Shown: piece by piece, positions 36,001 to 44,253 of the stretch
Layout: each line of letters starts with the position of its first letter
Position numbering within the stretch: the stretch's first letter is position 1
From: an uncultured Spirochaetota bacterium
GTDB taxonomy: Bacteria; Spirochaetota; Spirochaetia; JAFGXN01
DNA: 64,000 nt
Assembly (NCBI GenBank): GCA_944390005.1
Contig: CALXOJ010000002.1
Location: 186,001 to 250,000, forward strand
Direction: 5' to 3'
Notes under the pieces: generated by a model
What the model saw: the letters and a program-made list of their open reading frames with translations, nothing else
Databases searched by the model: none
What the model was told of the DNA's origin: nothing
Made by a program: the position numbers and the translations under genes

Positions 36001-36750
36001 GGCTTCGTTCTGTTTGCGGCGCCCCGGTCTTCCGTCATTGTTTTCTATGCGTTCTTCCGCGTCCCGTTTCAGCTGCTTGGTTCCGATGCAAATCAGCGTA
36101 TCCTGAGCGTTGTAATCTTCGGCTTCAACATAGTGAATATCGTTTGTGGCAATGACAGAAATATTCAATTCGGCTGCCAGTTCGAAAATTCCTTCGTTGG
36201 CGCGCGCCTCCTCTTCGATTCCGTGATTCATGACTTCCAGATAAAAGTCATCTCCGAAGATATTTTTATAAAACAGCGCGCGTTCTTTGGCTTTTTCCCG
36301 TTCTCCTGCCAGAATCAGCCGCGGAATTTCTCCGGCAATACACGCTGAGGAACAGATAAGACCTTCGTGGTACTGTTCCAGAATTTGATCATCAATCCGA
36401 GGGCGATAGTAAAATCCCTCCAGATAACCCGCGGAAACTAGTTTGATTAAATTTTTGTAGCCGGTGTTATTTTTGGCTAACAGAATCATGTGGTAATATC
36501 TTTCGTCGGCTTTTTGTTCAAATCGCGACGGCGGATAAATGTAGACTTCACAGCCGATGATCGGGCGGATACCGGCGGCTTTTGCACTTTTATAAAATGC
36601 GATCGCTCCGAACATATTTCCGTGATCGGTCAGCGCCAGATGCGACATTCCCAGTTCTTTGGCTTTGGCTACCAATTTTTTTACGGAAGCGGCGCCGTCC
36701 AGTAACGAAAAATCGGAATGGTTGTGCAGGTGAACGAATTTTTGCGTCAT
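33064..36750 (-). CDS. dnaE: DNA polymerase III alpha subunit
   Basis: 1228 residues from the ATG at 36750, chosen for its AGGAGG and the normal start MTQKFVHLHNHSDFSLLDG; an in-frame ATG 15 codons upstream lacks support. PHP domain at the N-terminus, polymerase aspartates in PDFDIDFSD (about residue 420), GRGSGAGSIVAYA, and YRPGPMDWIP. The OB-fold region lies near residue 1050, and the C-terminus is somewhat longer than E. coli DnaE. No epsilon-like exonuclease insert is seen. It is followed by recG and has its own promoter. Confidence 0.97.
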   Translation of the reverse strand: MTQKFVHLHNHSDFSLLDGAASVKKLVAKAKELGMSHLALTDHGNMFGAIAFYKSAKAAGIRPIIGCEVYIYPPSRFEQKADERYYHMILLAKNNTGYKNLIKLVSAGYLEGFYYRPRIDDQILEQYHEGLICSSACIAGEIPRLILAGEREKAKERALFYKNIFGDDFYLEVMNHGIEEEARANEGIFELAAELNISVIATNDIHYVEAEDYNAQDTLICIGTKQLKRDAEERIENNDGRPGRRKQNEASSRFEFKQHEFYFKTAEQMAALFPDHPEVLENTVKLAEKCSCEIEFPGGILPNYPIPSEYATAEDYVRDLTYRGLKERYSEVTDEIKQRADYELSVIFDIGGKSFAGYFLIVWDFITYARTHSIPVGPGRGSGAGSIVAYAMKITDIDPLKYDLLFERFLNPERVSMPDFDIDFSDEGRDEVIEYVRRKYGSDRVASICTFITLSTKLVLTDVARVHNIPFDESKKATQLISEDLLPTHYYDKNGNEISAAAFENLSGKGEEVFTDKSKLTLQNAVKEIPEIQAVLRHENKSDGEPWSSEWNIVFKEAMVLEDMVRGVSTHACGMVIGLEPIAEYVPLYMDRSKGSASIATQYDAKYIEDCGLVKMDFLGLKTLTIIKNCLRLIRKSKPDFTEADIDENDAATFQMLCEGKSSCVFQFESGGMKKILRDARPTSIEDMIALNALYRPGPMDWIPVYIAYKHKQQPVFDNPQKAESFRRLEQLCRRCKALNDILQPTNMIPIYQEQIMKIGQSVAGFSLGEADLMRRAMGKKKLDVLMKTKAKFIKGAAETAGIDEADAEFLFEDIIKPFSGYGFNKSHAAAYSVLAYKTAYLKCRFPAEFMAANLTNEIGGAKEKMQLYLRETRSMGIEVLPPDINISEKAFTVDNGKIVYGIGGINGVGEIVVEHIQSVREQKGKFKSFIDFLQKVDLRICNNRVVLSLIYAGVFDSIENRPRAELAANAERMTAYVSKEKESFAGGQANLFGEADKETQLPPPEFEKTEEWSERDLLQHEKETLGFYASKHPLEKYRPLWEKATDFRTASLSLYESGRIFTVLGMINQMQRRRTQKGDDMLNFQIEDFDDSVPVVVFPRTYKITASQWESLGNDEIIMFKARLDKQGEKIQLIFDRFLQIDLNKIPKESLPKEVHIRFNPQYTQDNLMELRRTVMNQNGKNPVFLHVPTKTGEYILKAPDSMGISSDERLFDQISMYGFINSVWTV

Positions 36751-36809
36751 CTCCCCCTCCTGTAAAAAACGGCAAGACGAACAAAGAGAGCACATTCTCG
36801 TCTATTCGT

Positions 36810-36837
36810 ATTATCTGCCATTTTTCGTTCGTGTCAA
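36810..36837 (-). promoter_or_regulatory. Promoter of dnaE-recG
   Basis: Minus-strand TTGACA (36832-36837), 16-base spacer and GATAAT (36810-36815), about 60 bases before the dnaE ATG. Confidence 0.75.
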
Positions 36838-36842
36838 GCGCT

Positions 36843-37730
36843 TTATTCAATTAATCCGGATTTTGTCAGATCCTGTGTTAAGATTAATCGGAAGGCATTA
36901 ATGATTCGTTCTTTTTTATAGGGCGATGGAGCGATCAATTCTCCTTCAATTTTTGAAGTAAAAAAACGCATCTCTTCTCGGATTTCAGCGGCGGAGAGCG
37001 GAAATTTTTTCCCGATAAGGCGATCTTCCGACTGTTTGATCCGAATGACGAGGCGGCCGTCTATATTGAATGCAAAGTTGATTTTTTCAATCAAAAATCG
37101 GTTTTTGCGGGCGACGAAACAGGACATGAAAAAATCTTGAGAGCGAATAACGGATCCGGGCAGCGCTGAAAAGCCCCAGAGGTTAAATCGGCCCGTCGGA
37201 ATACGGATTTTTGTGATGATTTCATTTGCTTGCAGAATAAAGCCGTTTTTTTCATCTAGGAACCGTTTGATTTCTCCGGAGCGCGTTGTCGTTTGGGATT
37301 TGACTTCGACTGCGGCGTCGAGAATCAGCAAAATCGGCAAAAGCAGCAGTTTTCGCTCGGTGACGGCCAGATGACCTCCGATTGTGGCCGTGTTGCGCAC
37401 CGCCGGTGTACCGACAGCACGGACGGCCGTTTTGAAAACGGGCGGCAGAAAACGCGATTCTTTGCATCGGAGGATGTCGCCTAATGTGACGGCGGCGCCG
37501 AATTCGATAAAATTTTCATAACGGCGGATGGTTTTCAATTCTTCAACACGTTTCAGTGAAATTAGGGGCGCTCCGAAGATCGGCAGTCGTTCCGATTGTT
37601 TGGAGAGCAGCGCTGTTCCTCCGGCGTAAAGAATTGCTCCCGGATTCCGTGCGTAGAGAGACAGTGCTTCTCCGAGATGTTCGGGGGTAAAAACCAAAGA
37701 GAGCCGACTATTTTCGTGCGGTGCGTTCAT
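36843..37730 (-). CDS. FAD-binding subunit of a xanthine-dehydrogenase-family enzyme
   Basis: 295 residues from the ATG at 37730, which has GGGAG upstream (an earlier in-frame ATG would overlap more of the previous gene). It is a CoxM/XdhB-like PCMH flavoprotein: ILYAGGTALLSKQ, the FAD-binding PAVRNTATIGGHLAV, and a C-terminal CO_deh_flav_C-like region with LIGKKFPLSAAEI. It would carry electrons from the iron-sulfur subunit to an acceptor. It overlaps the FeS subunit by 23 bases. Last gene of the operon that starts with the polysaccharide genes. Confidence 0.88.
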   Translation of the reverse strand: MNAPHENSRLSLVFTPEHLGEALSLYARNPGAILYAGGTALLSKQSERLPIFGAPLISLKRVEELKTIRRYENFIEFGAAVTLGDILRCKESRFLPPVFKTAVRAVGTPAVRNTATIGGHLAVTERKLLLLPILLILDAAVEVKSQTTTRSGEIKRFLDEKNGFILQANEIITKIRIPTGRFNLWGFSALPGSVIRSQDFFMSCFVARKNRFLIEKINFAFNIDGRLVIRIKQSEDRLIGKKFPLSAAEIREEMRFFTSKIEGELIAPSPYKKERIINAFRLILTQDLTKSGLIE

Positions 37731-38211
37731 GTTTTCTCCCGGTGTTGATTTTTTTCTCCGCTTTGACGATTTGTTCGGCAACCGATAGAAGCAGCGTTGG
37801 ACTGCTGCAGTTGCACTGATTGCCTTTTAAAGCGCGCGTGAGGGAGTCGCTGTCAATGTGTTCTTCCGAATGAATAAATTCGTGAATCGCAAAAATTTTC
37901 CCCCATCGACAAAAATCACACGGATCATATTGATTCTTTTGGAATATATGATTGATTCGCTGATATTCCTCGGTTTTCATGAATCCTTCTGCTGTTACGA
38001 CTGTTCGTCCTTTTAATTCAAAAGCTAAAATGGAACAACTGCTGACAATGCAGTTATCGAGAAGAATAGAACAGCTTCCGCAAGCGCCTTGATAACAAGA
38101 AACTTTATTGCGCAGTAGATCAAAATCTTCGCGAAGCAGATCGATTACCCGTTTTGTAGCGGGTACATCGACGGTTTTTTCTTCATTGTTCAGTGTGAAA
38201 CGAATAATCAT
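37708..38211 (-). CDS. [2Fe-2S] subunit of a xanthine-dehydrogenase-family enzyme
   Basis: 167 residues, CoxS/XdhC-like. The plant-type cluster is complete: C39, C44, C47 and C59 with normal 4-2-11 spacing (CYQGACGSC). The second cluster has C98, C101, C133 and C135 with the usual 2-31-1 spacing, though the surrounding residues are unusual: CDFCRWG replaces the common CGFCTPG, and CNCSSP replaces CRCTGY. Both clusters should form. It lies between the molybdenum and FAD subunits with overlaps on both sides. Confidence 0.9.
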   Translation of the reverse strand: MIIRFTLNNEEKTVDVPATKRVIDLLREDFDLLRNKVSCYQGACGSCSILLDNCIVSSCSILAFELKGRTVVTAEGFMKTEEYQRINHIFQKNQYDPCDFCRWGKIFAIHEFIHSEEHIDSDSLTRALKGNQCNCSSPTLLLSVAEQIVKAEKKINTGRKHERTARK

Positions 38212-40268
38212 TTGTCGACTTCTCCGAGATTGAAAATTTTCTCATTTTCAATCGGAATTTCTTTTAAATCTTTATTTACAGCTTGGCCGACAGCCGTCAA
38301 AAGAGCCGCCGGAATCAAGCTGTATGCGATTTCGCCAATTCCTTTTTCAAAGCCGTTTTCCGAACTTCGAAAAATAATTTCAATTTCCGGCAGACGATCG
38401 ATGCCCGGGTAGTAAAAAAGCGATTCATTGATCAGGTTTTGGTAACTTTCATCGCGAGTCACCCATAAAATACTTTGAATGACGGCGGTTTCAATCTTTT
38501 GTCGGGCAACGGCTTCATTATTGATGTAACCGCAGTCCAAAATAACGGTGATTTTATCGATAATCAGCTCCATTGTCAGAAAGCGAAGTGAAATTTCGGC
38601 AACTGCTGCCGCGCAAGTCACCGAAGTGTAAAGAAATTTTTTCTTGTTGCGGGAGAGTAAATCCGATGAAACTTTTTCGACGGTAATGGTTTGTTCTCGG
38701 CCGTGCGTTTGCGCTTTTGATCGGATTTCCTCAGCACACAGCTTGATCAGGCGGTTAATAGTGGAAATATTTCCGCTAAGAAGTGTCGGTCCGTTTGAGG
38801 CTGTTTCGTCCGAAAACGAATAGGAAATAGTGACATTACGGATCGGGAGATTGAGAATTTCGGAAACCGATTCCTTCCAAATCTGACGGGTTCTTTTACT
38901 GTTCGGAATGGAGGAGACATTGACTTTGACGATATTTTCCGGTGTCAAGCTCATTCGGACTGATTGATTGAACCTTCCTCGATGCATATTAAGACCGTTA
39001 GCCTGAAACGCGGTGCTTAGGCCGATTCCGCGGATAACTGAACCGGGAAACGATGTGCCGCCGCGTTTGCGCATATGTTCGTAGGCGGCGTGTTTGCGTG
39101 TAAAATCGCAGCGGTTGTTTAATTCGGCCAACAGAATCGGGAAAATATCTTTTTTTTCATAGTTGATACTGCGGAAAAAAGCGTGATTGATATTAGCCAA
39201 GCGCAATTCCAGAGGAGAAACTTCTTTTTGTTTTGCTAATCGATTGATGAACATTTCGGCAGCAAAGAAAAATTGAGGCAAACTGATTCCGGAAAAAAAA
39301 TCGGTTGGGGGAGTGTTGGATACACACGCCTCTCCGCGAATTTTGATAGAACGAGCGTTGTAAAAATACTTTGCTCCGAATGCAGTCGTTTCAATCATTT
39401 CTTTTGCAAATGGAAAGTAGGCGCCGCAGTAATAAGTAAAGGAAAAATTCAGGAAGTGCAGCTTCATTGAATCTCCGATACAGGCGTCGATAAAAAAAAG
39501 AGCCGGTGCGCGCTTTCCCGAATAAAGGATGTCTTCTTTTTTGGAAAGAACCAGCTTGATGCTTTTTTTCAAATTGATTGCCGCAAATGAAGCGACCGCC
39601 GCCAAAATCGACGGCTGCCAGATTTTTCCGTCGAAAGTGGGACTTGATTTTGCCAGCATAACGAAAACTTTTTCCGACGGCAGCTCTGTGATATTCATTA
39701 CCGTTTGCTTGACATGTTTCGGCCATTCGGAAGAGACGATCACTTTCAGTTTTGACGAAGGTCCGTATTCGATGAAAACTCCTTGCGAATCCGGATAAAA
39801 ATGCTCCTGTACCGGCGTGTTAAAAGAGCTGATAACTTCCGGAGCTTCTTCATCTTCTTGTTCTCCGGCGGCAGACTGAGAGCAAGATGTTTTATAAATG
39901 ACGGTCTTTCCGTTAAGATCTGAAAAAATCGATTCGAGCATCTCTTTTTCTTTATATTCGATTTCGACAGATTCGCAAACCGATTTCAGCGTCTCGCTTG
40001 ACGGCGCCGTAATCAGCAGAATCGGTTCTCCTCTGTAACGAATTTCTTTATCGGCCAGCAGCGGAATTTTTAAGTTGTTGACTGTGATAAAATTCTTTTT
40101 TCCGAAATCTTTTGCGCTGAATACCGAAACGTTTTTCGGCAGCTGCGGAATTTTAACGGATTGAATACGGCCTTCCGTGATGTGCGAGCGCAAAAAGCAG
40201 GCGTAGAGCATCTCTTCTCTTCGAATATCGCTGACATAATAGGGGTAATCGCCGGAATCAATGTTCAT
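38208..40268 (-). CDS. Divergent molybdenum-binding subunit, xanthine-dehydrogenase family
   Basis: 686 residues, shorter than the usual 750-790. The N-terminal domain is family-like (RYRGEPILLITAPSSET, QEHFYPDSQGVFIEYG). Cofactor motifs have changed: the pterin-binding GGGFGGK position reads SSPTFDGK (residues 208-215), and the GQG loop region reads SIPNSKRTRQIWKES. The active-site glutamate appears kept in GIGEIAYS (Glu646). It could be a specialised hydroxylase or a non-catalytic relic retained with intact FeS and FAD partners. It overlaps the DegT gene by four bases, which links it to sugar metabolism. Confidence 0.8.
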   Translation of the reverse strand: MNIDSGDYPYYVSDIRREEMLYACFLRSHITEGRIQSVKIPQLPKNVSVFSAKDFGKKNFITVNNLKIPLLADKEIRYRGEPILLITAPSSETLKSVCESVEIEYKEKEMLESIFSDLNGKTVIYKTSCSQSAAGEQEDEEAPEVISSFNTPVQEHFYPDSQGVFIEYGPSSKLKVIVSSEWPKHVKQTVMNITELPSEKVFVMLAKSSPTFDGKIWQPSILAAVASFAAINLKKSIKLVLSKKEDILYSGKRAPALFFIDACIGDSMKLHFLNFSFTYYCGAYFPFAKEMIETTAFGAKYFYNARSIKIRGEACVSNTPPTDFFSGISLPQFFFAAEMFINRLAKQKEVSPLELRLANINHAFFRSINYEKKDIFPILLAELNNRCDFTRKHAAYEHMRKRGGTSFPGSVIRGIGLSTAFQANGLNMHRGRFNQSVRMSLTPENIVKVNVSSIPNSKRTRQIWKESVSEILNLPIRNVTISYSFSDETASNGPTLLSGNISTINRLIKLCAEEIRSKAQTHGREQTITVEKVSSDLLSRNKKKFLYTSVTCAAAVAEISLRFLTMELIIDKITVILDCGYINNEAVARQKIETAVIQSILWVTRDESYQNLINESLFYYPGIDRLPEIEIIFRSSENGFEKGIGEIAYSLIPAALLTAVGQAVNKDLKEIPIENEKIFNLGEVDK

Positions 40269-41425
40269 TTGTATTCATTATACAGTGTTTTTTTGAAAAC
40301 CGCCACCACATATTTCAAATCTTTCCGACTCATCGATGAAAAGAGAGGCAGCGAAAGAATTTCATTGTAAGCCGCCGTTGTTTCCGGCAGATCTGCGGAA
40401 TTTCCGTCCGCGGCTGTTTGGTAAAATGTCATCAAATGCAGGGGGCGGTAGTGAATTGAGCAGCAAACTCCGTTTTCTTTCATTTTTTTGTAGACGATAT
40501 TTCGTTTGCCGTCTTTGATCCGAACAACGTAAAGATGAAAAGAAGAGCGGTCGTCAAAAGGAAGCAGTTCGACTCCGGGAAGAGCGGAAAATTCGTTTTG
40601 ATAAATTTCGGCAATCCGTTTGCGGCGATTGCGCATGGCATCGGCGCGTTTGAGCTGCGAAAGACCGAGAGCGGCTGCCATGTCCGTCAAGTTGTATTTG
40701 TATCCGCGGCAGACAATGTCATAGGTCGGCGGAGCGTCCGGTGATGTGTAACGATTCCAAACGGGGCGGTCGATGCCGTGGAGTCGGGCTTTTTCGATAA
40801 AGGCGGCGGCTTGCGGATTTCGGGTGACAACCATTCCGCCTTCGCCCGTTGTCAAAGTTTTGGTTGCATAGAACGAGTAAACGCCGGCATCACCGATTGT
40901 GCCTTGAAAACAGTCGTTATATGTTCCCGGAAAGCTGTGCGCCGCGTCTTCGATGATTTTAATACCGAGAGGAGCGCAAATCGCTGCAATTTCGTTCATC
41001 TCGCACGGACGGCCGCCGTAGTGGACGGGGATGACAGCTTTTATCCGATTTCCATGCCGTTCAATCGCTTGTTTCAGCGAGGAAATTGACAGTGTCAGCG
41101 TTTTCGGATCGACGTCCGCCAAAATCGGCTGTGCGCCGCAGTAGAGAACGGCTTCCGCTGTTGCGGCGAATGTCAGAGAAGGAATGACGACTGCGTCTCC
41201 ATTTCCGATTCCCAACGATTCTAATGCCAAATGAAGCCCCGCGGTCGCCGAATTGACCGCAAACGCAAACGGCACGTTCAGCCGCTGCCGGAATTCCGCT
41301 TCAAAACGAGCGCAAACGCTGCCGGTCGTAATCCAACCGCTTTTCAGAACTCGATCAACGGCTTTGCGGTCGGCTTTTGAAATTTCCGGGAGGGCAAAAA
41401 CGACGGTTCTAAAATTCCGGTTCAT
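40265..41425 (-). CDS. DegT/DnrJ/EryC1/StrS sugar aminotransferase (PglE-like)
   Basis: 386 residues, the size of PglE. A PLP-dependent nucleotide-sugar aminotransferase: SGWITTGSVCARFE, NSATAGLHLAL, the catalytic lysine in FYATKTLTTGEGGM (about residue 187), and the late YKYNLTDMAAALGLSQL. With the dehydratase upstream it likely makes a UDP-4-amino-4,6-dideoxy sugar for a surface glycan or protein glycosylation. It overlaps its upstream partner by 17 bases. Confidence 0.93.
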   Translation of the reverse strand: MNRNFRTVVFALPEISKADRKAVDRVLKSGWITTGSVCARFEAEFRQRLNVPFAFAVNSATAGLHLALESLGIGNGDAVVIPSLTFAATAEAVLYCGAQPILADVDPKTLTLSISSLKQAIERHGNRIKAVIPVHYGGRPCEMNEIAAICAPLGIKIIEDAAHSFPGTYNDCFQGTIGDAGVYSFYATKTLTTGEGGMVVTRNPQAAAFIEKARLHGIDRPVWNRYTSPDAPPTYDIVCRGYKYNLTDMAAALGLSQLKRADAMRNRRKRIAEIYQNEFSALPGVELLPFDDRSSFHLYVVRIKDGKRNIVYKKMKENGVCCSIHYRPLHLMTFYQTAADGNSADLPETTAAYNEILSLPLFSSMSRKDLKYVVAVFKKTLYNEYK

Positions 41426-42887
41426 CGGGAAGATCCTGTAAAGTCGGAGCGTAACGTTTCAGCAACATTCTCAGTGTATGGCGATTGCGGTAGAGTTCCG
41501 GTTTTTCCGGATTCAGAAAACAAATCGGACGCAGTTCTGCGAGAAAGGCGACCGGATCCGGTTTTTCGGTTTCGGCACGGTTGAGTCTGCCGATTTTGGG
41601 GTATCCGGTCGGTGTAACGGTTTCGTTTTCAGCATAAAGCCGTTCCGTCACTTTTTCGCCTTTGCGCAGACCGGTGATGACAATCGGAATGTCTTTGTAC
41701 GGTTCAAAGCCGTTGTAGGCAATCATTTGCTCTGCCAGTTCCCGAATCGGAATCGGTTTTCCCATGTCGAGAATGTATGTTTCTCCGCCTTTTCCGACGC
41801 CGCCGGCGCGCAGAACCAAACTGACAGCTTCGGGAATTGTCATGAAATAGCGGCTGACGTCCGGATGTGTTAAAGTCAACGGACCGCCTTTTTCGATCTG
41901 AGCTTTGAAAAGCGGTACAATACTGCCGCTCGAAGCGATGACGTTTCCGAATCGAACGACCGTAAACGCGCAGCGGCCGCCGTTAGCGGCAAGAATCAAA
42001 TCTTCGCAAAGTTCTTTTGAAACGCCGTAAACGCAGGAAGGTTCGACGGCTTTGTCGGTGGAAACCAGAAGAATTTTTTCTACTTGTGTTTCCTTTGCGG
42101 CTTTGATGAGATTTTCCGTTCCGAAGACGTTGTTTTTGATGCATTCGACCGGATTTTCTTCCATGACGGGAACGTGTTTGTACGCCGCACAGTGAAAAAT
42201 GACGTCGCAGTGCAGCCGTCGCAACAGTGAACGGAGGTGGTCTTCATCGATGAGATTGCAGATAACCGAAACGATTTTGGCGTCCGATCCGATTCCCTCG
42301 CTTTGCAGCATCTTCAATTCGTTTTGAATGTGATAGAGATGTTCTTCTCCGTTGTCGAGAAGGTAAAGCCGCTGGGAACCGCCGTAAAGCAATTGCCGCG
42401 CCAGTTCACTGCCGATACTGCCGCCGGCGCCGGTGATCAGAACCCGTTTGCCGCGCAGATAACGCAGGCTCTCCCGCAGCGGAATGGTCACCGGTGTACG
42501 GCCGAGCAAATCCTCTGCGTCAAGGTTCCTTGTCAGTATCAAACGGGCGTCTCCGCTGATAATTTGCGAAATGGTCGGTAGAAATTTGATTTCCGGAACG
42601 CCGCAGCGCTGAATCGAGGCGTAAATTTCTCTGAAACGATGTTTCGGCAGCGAGGGAATGGCGATGATAGCTTCATTCGCTCCGCAGTTTTTTAAAATTT
42701 CAGGAGCATCGGAAACAGCTCCGGCAACCGGAATTCCTGATTCTACCGTGCCGATTTTTTTAATGTCGTCGTCGAGAAAGCAGACAATTTCTCCCAGAAC
42801 TGGTTTGCGCCGGATTTCGGAGGCAATCTCTTTTCCCGCATTTCCGGCTCCGATAATGACAATGCGTTTGCGTTCAGAAGCGGTCAT
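41409..42887 (-). CDS. CapD/PglF-like nucleotide-sugar dehydratase without membrane anchor
   Basis: 492 residues. A nucleotide-binding domain (VIIGAGNAGKEIA) is followed by an extended SDR with LITGAGGSIGSELARQL, the UDP-GlcNAc 4,6-dehydratase-type motif HCAAYKHVPVMEENP, and LVSTDKAVEPSCVYGVSK. PglF, WbpM and CapD normally start with four transmembrane helices and run 590-670 residues. Here the protein starts at the Rossmann domain, and the Wzz gene ends one base earlier, so a lost segment upstream is excluded. It is probably soluble. Confidence 0.92.
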   Translation of the reverse strand: MTASERKRIVIIGAGNAGKEIASEIRRKPVLGEIVCFLDDDIKKIGTVESGIPVAGAVSDAPEILKNCGANEAIIAIPSLPKHRFREIYASIQRCGVPEIKFLPTISQIISGDARLILTRNLDAEDLLGRTPVTIPLRESLRYLRGKRVLITGAGGSIGSELARQLLYGGSQRLYLLDNGEEHLYHIQNELKMLQSEGIGSDAKIVSVICNLIDEDHLRSLLRRLHCDVIFHCAAYKHVPVMEENPVECIKNNVFGTENLIKAAKETQVEKILLVSTDKAVEPSCVYGVSKELCEDLILAANGGRCAFTVVRFGNVIASSGSIVPLFKAQIEKGGPLTLTHPDVSRYFMTIPEAVSLVLRAGGVGKGGETYILDMGKPIPIRELAEQMIAYNGFEPYKDIPIVITGLRKGEKVTERLYAENETVTPTGYPKIGRLNRAETEKPDPVAFLAELRPICFLNPEKPELYRNRHTLRMLLKRYAPTLQDLPDEPEF

Positions 42888-42888
42888 C

Positions 42889-44124
42889 TCAAATTTTGCG
42901 CCGTCCCGGGAATTTTTTGAATTTTAAAGCGTCTTTCATAGCATTGACTTTTTCGCGGTCTTCGCTGTTTTCCATGGTTGAATGGATGAATGATTTTAAG
43001 AAAACCGCGAAAGTCGAAAGGAAGATAACGGCAAAAGTAATGAAAATGCAGAAGCGGCCGCGTGACGGACCCGATTTGATTTCGGGAATCTGCGGATATT
43101 CTAAAATTTGCAAAGATGAAATTTCTCCCGATTGCTCCATGCGGGCAGCTGCTTCCTGCTGACGCAGCATTAAGTATAACTCTTGTCTAAGCTCGACTTC
43201 CCGGCGAAGTTCCGAGTATTGAGCAGACAGCGTCTGCAGTTTATTCATCGGGATGACATTCATTGAGTAACGTCCGGATCCGGTTTCGAATTCATGCAGC
43301 AGTTCTTTGGATTTTTGAATGGTTTTGACCTTTTGCACCACCGTCGGATCGGATTTCGGTCTGTACTCCGTTAAGAATTCCAACTCCATCTCTTCCTTCA
43401 AAATTTCTTCATTAATGTCTGTGTAAATCGAAAATTGATTCTGAATTTGAGATTGAAAGTCATAGATCCCGTGTTCTTTTTGAAACGCGGAGAGTTCCGC
43501 ATTGGCTTTAGCTAAATTATCTTCCGCATCTTTAATTTGATCGGCAATAAACGAAGAACGCGCATTGACTTGGTTTCGAAACAGAGTTTTGTAGCGCTCT
43601 TCCAACAGAGGAATGGCTTTTGATAAAATCTTCCACGCTAATTCGGGGTCAATATCAGTGTAGGAGACTTTCATGATCTGCGATGTTTCGTCAATCTCAA
43701 ATTGAAATGCTTGTCGCAGGCGATTGACCAGATTGGTTTTTTGCGGCTGTTGAATTTCGTAAATTTCGTATAGGTTAAACTCGGGAGAAGCTGCCAGTTC
43801 CAAAAGGAATGTTTCACCCAAAATCAAATTCTGAAGCAGCAGCGCCGACGTATTTGTTGAGCTTGCTGCGCCGGCCAACGCTGCCAGCGGAGACGTACTT
43901 TGGTTGAACGGATTGGAAGTCCCGGTTTGCAAAAAAATCATTTCACAGGAAGAGGTGAAGCGATCAGGCATCGGCGATTTCTGCGGATCAACCATTTTTG
44001 TGATCATAGCAAACGAAAACGAAAAAATCATAGCGCAAATCGTCGGAATGATGATTGCCCATTTCCCTTTTGCCAAAATCAACAAAACATCATACAAAGA
44101 TATCTTTGTTTCCTTTTCTTCCAT
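42889..44124 (-). CDS. Wzz-like polysaccharide chain-length determinant
   Basis: 411 residues. The N-terminal helix (WAIIIPTICAMIFSFSFAMI, about 22-41) and the C-terminal helix (GRFCIFITFAVIFLSTFAVF, about 363-382) bracket a periplasmic coiled-coil-rich domain (SFIADQIKDAEDNLAKANAE), the PCP layout. No tyrosine kinase domain follows. Such proteins set the length of exported glycan chains. It opens the operon toward the dehydratase, DegT and molybdenum enzyme genes; no flippase or polymerase is visible in the window. A near-consensus promoter lies upstream. Confidence 0.85.
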   Translation of the reverse strand: MEEKETKISLYDVLLILAKGKWAIIIPTICAMIFSFSFAMITKMVDPQKSPMPDRFTSSCEMIFLQTGTSNPFNQSTSPLAALAGAASSTNTSALLLQNLILGETFLLELAASPEFNLYEIYEIQQPQKTNLVNRLRQAFQFEIDETSQIMKVSYTDIDPELAWKILSKAIPLLEERYKTLFRNQVNARSSFIADQIKDAEDNLAKANAELSAFQKEHGIYDFQSQIQNQFSIYTDINEEILKEEMELEFLTEYRPKSDPTVVQKVKTIQKSKELLHEFETGSGRYSMNVIPMNKLQTLSAQYSELRREVELRQELYLMLRQQEAAARMEQSGEISSLQILEYPQIPEIKSGPSRGRFCIFITFAVIFLSTFAVFLKSFIHSTMENSEDREKVNAMKDALKFKKFPGRRKI

Positions 44125-44157
44125 AGTTTAATTGACCCCAAATAAAAAAATCATTGT

Positions 44158-44186
44158 ATTATATAATGAAAAAGCGGTTTTCACAA
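44158..44186 (-). promoter_or_regulatory. Promoter of the Wzz-dehydratase-DegT operon
   Basis: Minus-strand TTGTGA (44181-44186), 17-base spacer, TATAAT (44158-44163). The -10 region ATTATATAAT is self-complementary, so it also presents TATAAT on the plus strand toward the SPOR gene, but no good plus-strand -35 is seen. Confidence 0.7.
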
Positions 44187-44253
44187 GCGGAAAGGACATT
44201 TTTTACTTGAAGAACCTCTGAAATTTGCCGAAGAGACAGAAGGAGCTGAATTT

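Noticed and set aside
44187-44253. A plus-strand promoter for the SPOR gene
   Set aside because: The shared TATAAT at 44162-44167 lacks a -35 at a usable distance, so no plus-strand promoter is claimed.
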